From NCBI RefSeq assembly GCF_011683955.1, contig NZ_JAAQPI010000017.1:1-64000 (forward strand): a DNA stretch of 64,000 nt, read 5' to 3'. The notes under the pieces were generated by a model. The model did no database searches, was not told where the DNA came from, and saw only the letters and a list, made by a program, of their open reading frames with translations. This stretch comes from Pseudomaricurvus alkylphenolicus (GTDB lineage Bacteria > Pseudomonadota > Gammaproteobacteria > Pseudomonadales > Cellvibrionaceae). Numbering within the stretch: position 1 is the first letter of the stretch; each line of letters opens with the position of its first letter. Position numbers and translations under genes: made by a program. Of this stretch, positions 54,433-62,905 are shown piece by piece.

Positions 54433-54612
54433 TTAAATAGAATCTCTCTGAGCTTGTGCCCCGTTCGCGGGGCCTTTTTTCGGCAGCAGTTGACGCATGG
54501 GGCAGCGTCGCTGGCGTTTTGGGGTCAGTTTTTCGCGTTGTTCCGGCCCCTGGTTTTTTGCCAGCATAATAAACAGGTCTTGCAGAGTCTTGATCAGGAC
54601 GCTTTGGGTCAT
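54433..54612 (-). CDS. Possible 59-residue basic protein
   Basis: The ATG at 54612 is preceded on the minus strand by GGAAGGAG at good spacing, the main reason to report it. The peptide starts MTQSVLIKTLQDLFIMLAKN and becomes strongly basic (KRQRRCPMRQLLPKKG). Its last third runs antisense through the second terminator copy, which weakens the case. No family is recognised. Confidence 0.4.
   Translation of the reverse strand: MTQSVLIKTLQDLFIMLAKNQGPEQREKLTPKRQRRCPMRQLLPKKGPANGAQAQRDSI
54443..54480 (+). terminator. Second copy of the small-RNA tail and terminator
   Basis: TCTCTCTGAGCTTGTGCCC is identical to 54252-54270. The hairpin is GCCCCG TTCG CGGGGC followed by CTTTTTT. Compared with the first copy, one T-A pair has become C-G on both sides and the loop is a UUCG tetraloop, making it a stronger terminator. 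Confidence 0.9.
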
Positions 54613-54943
54613 CGCTGTTACTCCTTCCGGTTGTCGCTCGACACGGCCCACAGGGCTGTTTTCCCCTTGTCGCTCTTTCGAGCTTAGACCATCTTTCTGC
54701 TCAGTTCTATATCGCCAATTCGGCCATTCTGCACTATGTTTTAACGGTGAAAATGGGATTGGACTGTTTTCTTTGTTTATCGCTTTGTCAATTTAGGGCA
54801 TGGTCTTGAGTATTGATTTGTTCTGGATCAAGTCGGGGAGAGGTCGTTGCGGTTTTTGAACAGTGTCCGGGTCATTGGTGGTGTTCGAAGATGAGTCGTT
54901 ATCGGCAGCCACAGGCAGCGGAGAAACTTGAGGCGTAAAGACG
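54613..54943. other. Gene-free stretch before the hybrid kinase
   Basis: About 330 bases without a convincing gene. They probably hold the kinase promoter and the minus-strand promoter of the small ORF. A 15-codon frame (54892-54939) starting ATGAGTCGT ends 4 bases before the kinase's TTG start and could couple translation. No clear hairpin terminator or known RNA is seen. Confidence 0.4.
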
Positions 54944-56914
54944 TTGCAGGACTTTAAAGAGTTCCAGAGTGTTGAGTTTCAGTGTTATCAGCGCTTGTTG
55001 AAGGCTGAGGGGTTTGGCTTTTGGGAGTGGGTGCCGGAAGAGGATGCAGTGCATCTGAGAGGGGGGTTCTGGCGAACTTTGGGGTACGAGTTGGGGGACT
55101 CGGAGTCTGTGGTTCGGGTGAGTCGACTGGGAGAAGTGATTCATTCGGAGGATTGGCATGGCTTTTTGAAAACCACCGCCCGTGTTCTTGGGCGCGGTCA
55201 TCGAATGCAGCAGCGGGTGAGGGTTCGTCATTCGCAAGGTGGTTATTTCTGGCTCTGTCTGGATGGGGAGATTACCCGGCGGCGTGATTTGCAGATCAGT
55301 TGTGTTTCGGGCATCGCGTTTGATGTTTCGAGTCAGCAGGAGTTGGAGCAGCGGCTGCAGAAGAGTGAGGAGCGTTTGATGCGTATTCTGGACTCTTCCA
55401 ATGACGGTATTTGGGAGTGGACGGAGGCGCTGGGAGGCTTTCATTTTTCGGACCGCTGTTGGCAGCAATTGGGTTACGACGGTCACGATGATGCCATGTT
55501 GATGGGCCGTAATCGGTTGGAGGTCTGGAGAGAGCTGATACACCCGGAGGATAGAGCGCGTTTTCATCAGCACTTGGTTGATCATTTGAAGGACGACAGC
55601 ACCTTTGATCTTGAGTATCGGGTGGCAACCAAGTCGGGTGGTTGGTGCTGGATTCGGGCTCGCGGCCAGTGTCATCGGGATGGGCAGGGTCGGGCGGTGA
55701 GTATGTCCGGCACCAATATGGATATCACTGAGCTGAAGCATACAGAGGAACGTCTGGTATTCGCGCGCGAGGAGGCGGTGGCGGCGAGTCAGGCCAAATC
55801 CCGGTTCTTGTCCAGCATGAGTCATGAACTGCGTACACCGTTAAACGCGATTTTGGGCTATTGCCAGGTGTTTGCGATGGACTCGGCGTTGTCTGAGCAA
55901 CAGCAGCAAAGCGCTCGGGAGATTCGCAAGGCGGGCAATCATTTGTTGCAGTTGATCAATGATGTGATGGATTTGTCCCGTATTGAAGCCGGGCAGATGT
56001 CGCTGTCGCAGGAACCTGTGTTGGTCAGTCGTCTGTTGGAGGAGTGTCTCACCTGGATCAAGCCGTTGGCGGATGTTCGCCGTATTCGCATCTTGCGCGA
56101 CTATGGTGTGCTGGGGGAGATCTATGTGCTGGCTGATGCAACACGTTTGAAACAGGTGTTGCTGAATCTGATCAGTAATGCGGTGAAGTACAATCGGGAG
56201 AGCGGGTTGGTTACCGCTCGCTTGCAGGCGTCGACCGGTGCATTACGCGTCGATATTGAAGACACTGGTCGCGGTATTGAGGAGGCTCGCCAGGCGGAAA
56301 TCTTTGAGCCCTTTAATCGTCTGGGCGCCGAGTCCAGTGCGATAGAGGGCACGGGTGTGGGGTTGTCGATCACTCGCCAGCTGGTCAATAGCATGGGGGG
56401 CGAGATGGGTTTTCGCAGCACGCCGGGCAAAGGCAGTTGCTTCTGGGTTACCTTTCCCAGTGCGGCTGATCAAGAGCCAGCCGTTGAGCAGAACCTGTCA
56501 GACGCTGAAATCGAGCAGCAGCCCGGTCTTGGGGATGCACCTCTGAGGGTGCTTTATATTGAGGATAATCCTTCTAACATCCGAGTGCTTAAGCAGATGT
56601 TGGAGGCCTGGCCTCAGGTGCGGCTGGAGGTTGCCGATGAACCTTTTTACGGATTGTATCTTGCCCGCACCAGCCGACCGGATGTGGTGCTGATGGATAT
56701 TAATCTGCCTCGAATGGATGGTTTTGAGACCTTGCTGTTTATGCAGCAGGATCCCTGTTTGCAGGGAATTCCGGTGGTGGCGTTATCGGCCAACGCGTTG
56801 CCACAGGATATCGAGAGAGGCAAGGCGGCGGGATTTTTTGAGTATCTGACCAAGCCGGTGGAGTTGCCACAGTTATTGGCGGTGTTGGCGCGCTTGAAGG
56901 TTGGAGGCCAATAA
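54944..56914 (+). CDS. Soluble hybrid sensor histidine kinase with two PAS domains
   Basis: A 656-residue cytoplasmic kinase with no membrane helix. Two PAS/PAC sensor domains (about 20-130 and 145-270) precede HisKA with FLSSMSHELRTPLNAILGY (phospho-acceptor His near 292). The HATPase has LKQVLLNLISNAVKYN, DTGRGIEE and EGTGVGLSITRQL. A C-terminal receiver follows (VLYIEDNPSN, phospho-Asp in VVLMDINLPRMDG, switch Lys in LTKPVELP). The start is a TTG with only a weak GAGG upstream, so translation may be low or coupled to a short upstream frame. There is no adjacent response regulator, so it probably relays to a distant partner. Confidence 0.93.
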   Translation: MQDFKEFQSVEFQCYQRLLKAEGFGFWEWVPEEDAVHLRGGFWRTLGYELGDSESVVRVSRLGEVIHSEDWHGFLKTTARVLGRGHRMQQRVRVRHSQGGYFWLCLDGEITRRRDLQISCVSGIAFDVSSQQELEQRLQKSEERLMRILDSSNDGIWEWTEALGGFHFSDRCWQQLGYDGHDDAMLMGRNRLEVWRELIHPEDRARFHQHLVDHLKDDSTFDLEYRVATKSGGWCWIRARGQCHRDGQGRAVSMSGTNMDITELKHTEERLVFAREEAVAASQAKSRFLSSMSHELRTPLNAILGYCQVFAMDSALSEQQQQSAREIRKAGNHLLQLINDVMDLSRIEAGQMSLSQEPVLVSRLLEECLTWIKPLADVRRIRILRDYGVLGEIYVLADATRLKQVLLNLISNAVKYNRESGLVTARLQASTGALRVDIEDTGRGIEEARQAEIFEPFNRLGAESSAIEGTGVGLSITRQLVNSMGGEMGFRSTPGKGSCFWVTFPSAADQEPAVEQNLSDAEIEQQPGLGDAPLRVLYIEDNPSNIRVLKQMLEAWPQVRLEVADEPFYGLYLARTSRPDVVLMDINLPRMDGFETLLFMQQDPCLQGIPVVALSANALPQDIERGKAAGFFEYLTKPVELPQLLAVLARLKVGGQ

Positions 56915-56926
56915 TCTGAGGGCTTG

Positions 56927-56957
56927 CCCTGGCCACACATCTGGGGCGCGGCCAGGG
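56927..56957. terminator. Hairpin between the kinase and suhB
   Basis: CCCTGGCC and GGCCAGGG form a perfect 8-bp stem with a 15-base loop in the 53-base gap between two convergent genes. No T tract is present. Confidence 0.5.
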
Positions 56958-56967
56958 TATTGGAGAA

Positions 56968-57771
56968 TCAGACGTTGCCCATATGTTTGCCGACAATCTG
57001 CAGCAACGGTTTAAACACCTTGGGCGGTGCGCAAACCACGTTGCCGCTGTTCATGCTGTCGTTACCGCCTTTGAAGTCACTGACCAGACCGCCTGCTTCT
57101 TTGACCAACAGGATGCCCGCGGCAATGTCCCAGGCCTGCAGGTTCATTTCCCAAAAACCGTCAAAGCGGCCGGCGGCCACGTAGGCCAGGTCCAGGGCGG
57201 CCGAGCCGGGGCGGCGGATACCGGCCGTTTGGCCGGCGATGTCCTGGAGGGCGGCCAGGTAAGGGGTGATGTTTTCAAAGGCGTAGCCGTTAAAGGGGAT
57301 GCCGGTGCCGATCAGGGCGCCATTCAGACCTTTGCGGCCGGAGACGCGAATACGGCGGCCGTTAAGGGCGGCGCCTTTACCGCGGCTGGCAGTGAATTCT
57401 TCGCGGGACATGGGGTTCAGGACCACGGCATGCTCGATCTGGCCTTTGTAGACGCAGGCAATGGATATGGCGAAGTGGGGGATGCCGTGGATAAAGTTGG
57501 TGGTGCCATCGAGGGGGTCGATGATCCACTCGTAATCGCTGTCAGGGTTGTTGCCTGAGCGGCCGCTTTCTTCACCCAGGATTTTGTGGTCCGGGTAGGC
57601 CTTGCGCAGGTGGTAGATAATTTCTTTCTCGGAGGCTTTGTCCACTTCTGTGACAAAGTCGTTGCGGCCTTTTTCTTCAAAAGCAACAACATCCACTCGT
57701 TCCAGGGCGCGCTCTATCAGCTCGCCAGCCTTGCGCGCGGCGCGCAGGGCGATATTCAGCATGGGTTCCAT
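56968..57771 (-). CDS. suhB: Inositol-1-monophosphatase SuhB
   Basis: A Mg-dependent phosphatase that in E. coli also joins rRNA antitermination complexes. The start at 57771 (MEPMLNIALRAARKAG) aligns with E. coli SuhB and gives the same 267 residues; the longer frame is a non-coding extension. Motifs seen: FVTEVDKASE, GEESG, WIIDPLDGTTNFIHG, and WDIAAGILLVKEAGG. It is divergent from trmJ, as in many gammaproteobacteria. Confidence 0.96.
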   Translation of the reverse strand: MEPMLNIALRAARKAGELIERALERVDVVAFEEKGRNDFVTEVDKASEKEIIYHLRKAYPDHKILGEESGRSGNNPDSDYEWIIDPLDGTTNFIHGIPHFAISIACVYKGQIEHAVVLNPMSREEFTASRGKGAALNGRRIRVSGRKGLNGALIGTGIPFNGYAFENITPYLAALQDIAGQTAGIRRPGSAALDLAYVAAGRFDGFWEMNLQAWDIAAGILLVKEAGGLVSDFKGGNDSMNSGNVVCAPPKVFKPLLQIVGKHMGNV

Positions 57772-58011
57772 GGGGCACCAACCGTGTAATGACAGCAAAA
57801 AAATGTAAAAGAGCAAATGCAATGGCGGCGGGTACACCCGTTTGGGCGGCGGCACCCGGCACTGCATCGAAAGGGGCGCGATTATAGCAGGCTTCAGGTG
57901 AGAAAGCACCGGCTGGCCGCTACTCCCGAGAGGTTCAATTTGCTACACTGCGCGGCTTTTAATCCCCGACCGTTATTTTATCCCAGCCCATTATTGTTTC
58001 TGAGAGTCCCC

Positions 58012-58842
58012 ATGACCGAGAGTACCGCCGACACGCCTACCCCTCTGGATAACGCCCTGCAAAAAATCCGCATCGTACTGGTCAATACCAGTCATCCGGG
58101 CAATATCGGCGGCGCTGCGAGAGCCATGAAAAATATGGGGCTGTCGCAGTTATACCTGGTGGCTCCGAGAGAATACCCCGCGGATAAGGCCGTCTGGCGT
58201 GCAGCCGGCGCTTTGGATGTGCTGGACTCGGCGGTTGTGGTGGAAACCCTTGATGAAGCCGTTGCTGACTGCGGTCTGGTGGTGGGCACCAGTGCTCGTG
58301 AGCGTCGTATTCCCTGGCCTCTGGTAACCCCCCGCGAGTGTGGTGACCGCGCCATTGCCGAGGCGGCTCACCACGAGATTGCCATTGTCTTTGGTCGTGA
58401 GGATCGGGGTCTGACCAACGAAGAGCTGCACAAGTGCAACTATCACGTCCACATTCCCGCCAATCCGGACTACAGCGCCCTGAACCTGGCCACGGCCGTG
58501 CAGGTGTTGTGCTATGAAATGCGTATGGCCTGGCTGACTGCTAAAGAAGGCAAGGCGCCCCACTTTGATGATTGGGATCAGCCACCTGCCAATAACAAGG
58601 CATTGGAGATGTATTACGAGCACCTCCAGCAAACCCTGGAGAAACTGGGTTTTCTGGAGCCGGGCAATCCCCGCCAGACCATGACCCGTCTGCGTCGTCT
58701 GTACAGCCGAATTCGCCTGGACGAAATGGAGTTAAGTATCCTTCGTGGAGTTCTGACGTCAGTACAGAATTTCATTTTCCATACAGATAAGAAGATAAAA
58801 TCACTAGAGGAAGGGCAATCCAAGCAAGACGCAGAAAAATAA
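58012..58842 (+). CDS. trmJ: tRNA (cytidine/uridine-2'-O-)-methyltransferase TrmJ
   Basis: A SPOUT-class enzyme that methylates the ribose of position 32 in tRNAs. The start at 58012 (MTESTADTP) follows GAGAG; the frame further upstream is noise. The 276-residue protein shows the knot motifs VLVNTSHPGNIGGAARAMKN, IVFGREDRGLTNEEL and NLATAVQVLCYEMR, and a helical C-terminal extension. It lies upstream of the iscR-suf run, the usual suhB-trmJ-iscR order. Confidence 0.96.
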   Translation: MTESTADTPTPLDNALQKIRIVLVNTSHPGNIGGAARAMKNMGLSQLYLVAPREYPADKAVWRAAGALDVLDSAVVVETLDEAVADCGLVVGTSARERRIPWPLVTPRECGDRAIAEAAHHEIAIVFGREDRGLTNEELHKCNYHVHIPANPDYSALNLATAVQVLCYEMRMAWLTAKEGKAPHFDDWDQPPANNKALEMYYEHLQQTLEKLGFLEPGNPRQTMTRLRRLYSRIRLDEMELSILRGVLTSVQNFIFHTDKKIKSLEEGQSKQDAEK

Positions 58843-58881
58843 TTCGGGCGCCGCTAATACCATAGTAAATTACTAGGTTAT

Positions 58882-58914
58882 ATACTTGACCAATCTAGTA
58901 GGTTTTTACATAAT
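58882..58914 (+). promoter_or_regulatory. iscR promoter with overlapping IscR type 1-like site
   Basis: TTGACC (58886-58891) and CATAAT (58909-58914) are spaced by 17 bp, a strong sigma-70 promoter. ATACTTGACCAATCTAGT overlaps the -35 and resembles the type 1 site bound by [2Fe-2S]-IscR. A second, partial copy lies just upstream (ATAGTAAATTACTAGGTTAT, 58862-58881). Negative autoregulation of the whole operon by Fe-S status is likely. Confidence 0.75.
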
Positions 58915-58949
58915 GCGCCCCTCGAAATAACTGCACGGAAAATAGGTGT

Positions 58950-59420
58950 ATGCGTCTTACAACGAAAGGCCGCTACGCGGTTACCGCCATGCTGGACCTG
59001 GCGCTGAATGCTGACAGAGGTCCTATCAGCCTGGCGGATATCTCCAAGCGCCAGGAAATCTCACTTTCCTACCTGGAGCAGTTGTTTTCCAAGCTCCGCC
59101 AGCAAACGCTGGTGACCAGTGTTCGTGGCCCCGGCGGCGGTTATAAGCTGGCCAGATCCTCCGAAGAGATCTGTGTGGCCGAGATTATCGATGCGGTCAA
59201 CGAATCCATCGACGCCACCAACTGCAATCGCACTGGCAATTGCCAGCATGGTCAGGTCTGCCTGACCCATTACCTGTGGTGCGATCTCAGCGATCAGATT
59301 CATGCCTTTCTCAGCGGTATTTCCCTGGCCAGTCTGGTGGCCCGCCAGGATGTTCGTGCAGTATCCGAGCGCCAGAATATCGAGCAGGGGCTGGAGTTGA
59401 TTGAGACGGGGGACGCGTGA
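58950..59420 (+). CDS. iscR: Fe-S cluster regulator IscR
   Basis: An Rrf2-family repressor/activator that senses Fe-S supply through its own [2Fe-2S] cluster. The wHTH is at 1-60 ([29 protein letters not shown]). The ligands C92, C98, C104 and H107 lie in [17 protein letters not shown] at the same numbers as in E. coli. The length of 156 residues is typical. It is the first gene of the run and overlaps iscS by 4 bases. Confidence 0.97.
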   Translation: MRLTTKGRYAVTAMLDLALNADRGPISLADISKRQEISLSYLEQLFSKLRQQTLVTSVRGPGGGYKLARSSEEICVAEIIDAVNESIDATNCNRTGNCQHGQVCLTHYLWCDLSDQIHAFLSGISLASLVARQDVRAVSERQNIEQGLELIETGDA

Positions 59421-60562
59421 AGCCCATCTATCTGGATTACGCCGCCACCACTCCGGTGGATCCCGCTGTCGCCGAGGCCATGGGGCGCTGCCTGACCCTG
59501 GATGGTATTTTTGCCAATCCGGCGTCGCGTTCGCATTTATACGGCTGGCAGGCGGAAGAGCAGGTGGAGCTGGCGCGTCGCCAGGTGGCGGACCTGATTG
59601 GGTCAGACGCCCGCGAGGTGGTGTGGACCAGCGGTGCCACCGAGTCCAATAACCTCGCACTGAAAGGCATTTTTGAAGATCTTGATTTCCAGGGACACCT
59701 GATTACCTCGGTCAGCGAACACAAAGCGGTGATCGATCCGGCCAAGTGGCTGGAAGGCAAGGGCGTAGAAGTTACCTGGCTGACGCCTGACCACCGGGGT
59801 GTTGTCAGCGCCGAGCAGGTCAAAGGCGCTCTGCGAGAAGACACTCGCCTGGTCAGCCTGATGCATGTCAACAACGAGACCGGTTCGGTCAATCCGGTTG
59901 CGGAGATCGGCCGGCTGTGCCGGGACAACGATGTGCTGCTGCATGTGGATGCCGCTCAGTCCAGCGGCAAATTACCCATTGATGTTGAGGCGCTTCAGGT
60001 GGATATGCTGAGCATGTCCGCGCACAAATTTTATGGCCCCAAGGGCGTCGGTGCGCTCTATGTGAGGCGTCTGGTGCAGCGCCAACTGCAGCCGATTATT
60101 CACGGTGGTGGTCACGAACGGGGTATGCGTTCGGGCACCTTGCCAACCCATCAATTGGTGGGCATGGGTACGGCGGCTCAATTGTGTAGTGAACAAATGG
60201 CCGAAGAGGGACCGCGAATTGCCGCGCAGCGCGATCGACTCTGGCAGGGCATCTGCGAGTTGCAAGGCGTCAAGCTTAACGCTGACCCGCAAGCCGTCAG
60301 CCACGGGCATTTGAATGTCTGTTTCAGCGGTCTGGATGGCGAAGCCCTGCAGTTGTCCTTGCGCAACCTGGCGATCTCCTCGGGTTCCGCCTGCACCTCC
60401 GCCAGTGTTGAGCCCTCCTATGTGCTCAAAGCCATGGGTTTGAGTGACAACGACGCACACAGTTCCCTGAGGATCTCTCTGGGCCGCTTTACCACTGACG
60501 AAGACGTCGACCTGGCAATCGAGCATATCCGCCAGGTGGTGACACAACTGCAGGCGGGATAA
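59417..60562 (+). CDS. iscS: IscS-type cysteine desulfurase in the suf operon
   Basis: A PLP enzyme that strips sulfur from cysteine for cluster assembly. The GTG start overlaps the iscR stop. Seen: [28 protein letters not shown], the PLP-binding Lys in [17 protein letters not shown], and the persulfide-forming Cys in [16 protein letters not shown]. This loop is of the group I (IscS/NifS) type, not the short SufS type. At 381 residues it is slightly shorter than E. coli IscS. It feeds SufBCD here in place of SufS/SufE. Confidence 0.92.
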   Translation: MKPIYLDYAATTPVDPAVAEAMGRCLTLDGIFANPASRSHLYGWQAEEQVELARRQVADLIGSDAREVVWTSGATESNNLALKGIFEDLDFQGHLITSVSEHKAVIDPAKWLEGKGVEVTWLTPDHRGVVSAEQVKGALREDTRLVSLMHVNNETGSVNPVAEIGRLCRDNDVLLHVDAAQSSGKLPIDVEALQVDMLSMSAHKFYGPKGVGALYVRRLVQRQLQPIIHGGGHERGMRSGTLPTHQLVGMGTAAQLCSEQMAEEGPRIAAQRDRLWQGICELQGVKLNADPQAVSHGHLNVCFSGLDGEALQLSLRNLAISSGSACTSASVEPSYVLKAMGLSDNDAHSSLRISLGRFTTDEDVDLAIEHIRQVVTQLQAG

Positions 60563-60666
60563 ATCCACCGCGGGCAAAAAAACGACAGACAAGGCGCCGC
60601 CCAAGAGCGCTGTAAAGAATTGAGTTGAGCGCGTCCCCGACGCGCCGTGATTAGCGAGTTATCATC

Positions 60667-62103
60667 ATGACAGAGCAGATCGACAAAGCGCTGCAAAGAG
60701 AGTACGAAGCGGGTTTCGTCTCCGACATTGAGTCCGATACGTTTGAACCGGGTCTCAATGAAGATATTATCCGCCGCATCTCCAGCATGAAGCAGGAGCC
60801 CGAGTGGATGCTCGAGTGGCGGCTCAAGGCCTTTCGCAATTGGCTTGAGATGGAAGAGCCGGACTGGGCCCACGTGGACTATCCGAAGATCGATTTTCAG
60901 GCCATCTCTTACTATTCTGCGCCGAAGAGTATGAAGGACAAACCCAAGTCTCTGGACGAGGTGGACCCCGAGCTGCTGAAGACCTACGAAAAGCTGGGCA
61001 TTCCCCTGCACGAGCAGATGATGCTGGCTGGAGTGGCGGTGGACGCGGTGTTCGACTCCGTCTCAGTGGTGACTACCTTCCGCGAAAAGCTGGAAGAAGC
61101 GGGTGTGATCTTTATGCCCATCAGCGAGGCGGTGCATAAGCACCCAGAGCTGGTGCAAAAGTATTTGGGCAGTGTTGTTCCGCAAAAGGACAACTACTAC
61201 GCGGCGCTGAACTGCGCAGTCTTTACCGACGGCTCTTTTGTCTATATCCCCAAGGGCACCAAATGCCCCATGGAGCTGTCCACTTACTTCCGCATTAACG
61301 AGCAGAATACCGGTCAGTTCGAGCGTACCTTGATTATTGCCGACGAGGGCAGCTACGTCAGTTATCTTGAAGGTTGTACGGCGCCCCAGCGGGATGAAAA
61401 CCAGCTGCATGCGGCGGTAGTTGAGCTGGTGGCGATGGATGATGCCGAAATCAAATACTCCACCGTGCAAAACTGGTATCCCGGCGACGAAGAAGGTCGT
61501 GGTGGCATCTACAACTTCGTCACCAAGCGCGGTCTCTGCCATACCAACGCCAAGATCTCCTGGACTCAGGTGGAAACCGGTTCCGCGGTAACCTGGAAGT
61601 ATCCCAGCTGTGTTCTCAAGGGTGATAACAGCGTCGGCGAGTTTTACTCCGTGGCGTTGACTCGCGGCTGTCAGCAGGCAGACACCGGCACCAAGATGAT
61701 TCACCTGGGCAAAAACACCCGTTCGACGATTATCTCCAAGGGTATCTCCGCTGGTCGCAGCAACAACAGCTATCGTGGCCTGGTGCGAATGAACAGCAGC
61801 GCCAAGGGCGCGCGCAACTTTACCCAATGTGACTCCCTGCTGATTGGCGACCAGTGTGGCGCCCACACCTTCCCCTATGTGGAAAGCCGCAACCCCAGCG
61901 CCATTGTCGAGCACGAAGCGACCACCTCCAAGGTGTCCGACGATCAGATGTTTTTATGTCAGCAGCGCGGCCTGGATCCGGAGAAAGCGGTGTCCATGAT
62001 CGTGAATGGCTTCTGCAAAGAAGTCTTCAAAGAATTGCCGATGGAATTTGCCGTGGAAGCGGGCAAGTTGCTGGAAATCAGTCTCGAAGGTTCAGTGGGT
62101 TAA
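60667..62103 (+). CDS. sufB: Fe-S scaffold subunit SufB
   Basis: SufB forms the SufBC2D scaffold where new Fe-S clusters are built. The 478-residue protein is intact without an intein. Seen: [40 protein letters not shown] region (cited as [12 protein letters not shown]), [35 protein letters not shown] with the conserved Cys, and [18 protein letters not shown]. It follows iscS by 104 bases and precedes sufC by 31. Confidence 0.97.
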   Translation: MTEQIDKALQREYEAGFVSDIESDTFEPGLNEDIIRRISSMKQEPEWMLEWRLKAFRNWLEMEEPDWAHVDYPKIDFQAISYYSAPKSMKDKPKSLDEVDPELLKTYEKLGIPLHEQMMLAGVAVDAVFDSVSVVTTFREKLEEAGVIFMPISEAVHKHPELVQKYLGSVVPQKDNYYAALNCAVFTDGSFVYIPKGTKCPMELSTYFRINEQNTGQFERTLIIADEGSYVSYLEGCTAPQRDENQLHAAVVELVAMDDAEIKYSTVQNWYPGDEEGRGGIYNFVTKRGLCHTNAKISWTQVETGSAVTWKYPSCVLKGDNSVGEFYSVALTRGCQQADTGTKMIHLGKNTRSTIISKGISAGRSNNSYRGLVRMNSSAKGARNFTQCDSLLIGDQCGAHTFPYVESRNPSAIVEHEATTSKVSDDQMFLCQQRGLDPEKAVSMIVNGFCKEVFKELPMEFAVEAGKLLEISLEGSVG

Positions 62104-62134
62104 TCCCAAAGTTTAGGTTGAGGAAACGTACACG

Positions 62135-62905
62135 ATGTTATCGATTAAAAACCTGCACGCCAGTGTGGAAGACAAGCAGATTCTCAAGGGCCTCGACTTG
62201 GAGATCAAACCCGGTGAAGTTCACGCCATCATGGGTCCTAATGGCGCCGGTAAAAGTACTATGGGTTATGTGCTGTCCGGTCGCGAAGGTTACAGTGTCG
62301 AAGAAGGGTCCGTGACCCTGGATGGTACCGACCTGCTGGAGCTGGAAGCGGAAGAGCGCGCCCGCGCCGGTCTGTTTCTGGCATTTCAATACCCGGTGGA
62401 AATCCCCGGTGTCAGCAATCTGGAATTCCTGAAAGCCGCCGTGGATGCACAGCGCGAAGCACGCGGCGAAGAGGCCGTCAGCTCCAAGGACTTTTTGAAA
62501 ATGGCCCGTGAAGCCTGCAAGCAGGTTCACCTACCCGCCGAATTTCTGAAACGCGGTGTCAACGAGGGTTTTTCCGGGGGAGAGAAAAAGCGCAACGAAA
62601 TCATGCAAATGCTGTTACTGCAACCCAAGCTGTGCATTCTCGATGAATCGGATTCCGGTCTCGACATTGACGCACTGCAGGTCGTCGCCGAAGGGGTAAA
62701 CAGCCAGCGTTCACCGGATCGCAGTTTTGTGGTGGTTACTCACTACCAGCGGCTGTTGGATTACATCAAACCCGACTACGTACACGTCTTGTCCGAGGGC
62801 AAGATTGTTAAGAGTGGCGATGCCTCGCTGGCCCAGGAGCTGGAAGATCAAGGCTACGCCTGGTTGAAAGAACAGCGTGCGGCTGACGCGGAGCAGAGTG
62901 CATGA
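62135..62905 (+). CDS. sufC: Fe-S assembly ATPase SufC
   Basis: An ABC-type ATPase that drives conformational change in SufBC2D. The 256-residue protein has Walker A GPNGAGKST, signature FSGGEKKRNEI, Walker B LCILDESDSGLD and H-loop VVTHYQRLLDYI, all standard for SufC. The stop overlaps the sufD start (ATGA). Confidence 0.97.
   Translation: MLSIKNLHASVEDKQILKGLDLEIKPGEVHAIMGPNGAGKSTMGYVLSGREGYSVEEGSVTLDGTDLLELEAEERARAGLFLAFQYPVEIPGVSNLEFLKAAVDAQREARGEEAVSSKDFLKMAREACKQVHLPAEFLKRGVNEGFSGGEKKRNEIMQMLLLQPKLCILDESDSGLDIDALQVVAEGVNSQRSPDRSFVVVTHYQRLLDYIKPDYVHVLSEGKIVKSGDASLAQELEDQGYAWLKEQRAADAEQSA

Noticed and set aside
54223-54687. 155-residue frame across the tandem repeats
   Set aside because: Its sequence is just the translated 50-bp repeat plus two terminators. 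It has no family or ribosome site, and repeats are better explained as RNA or DNA structure.
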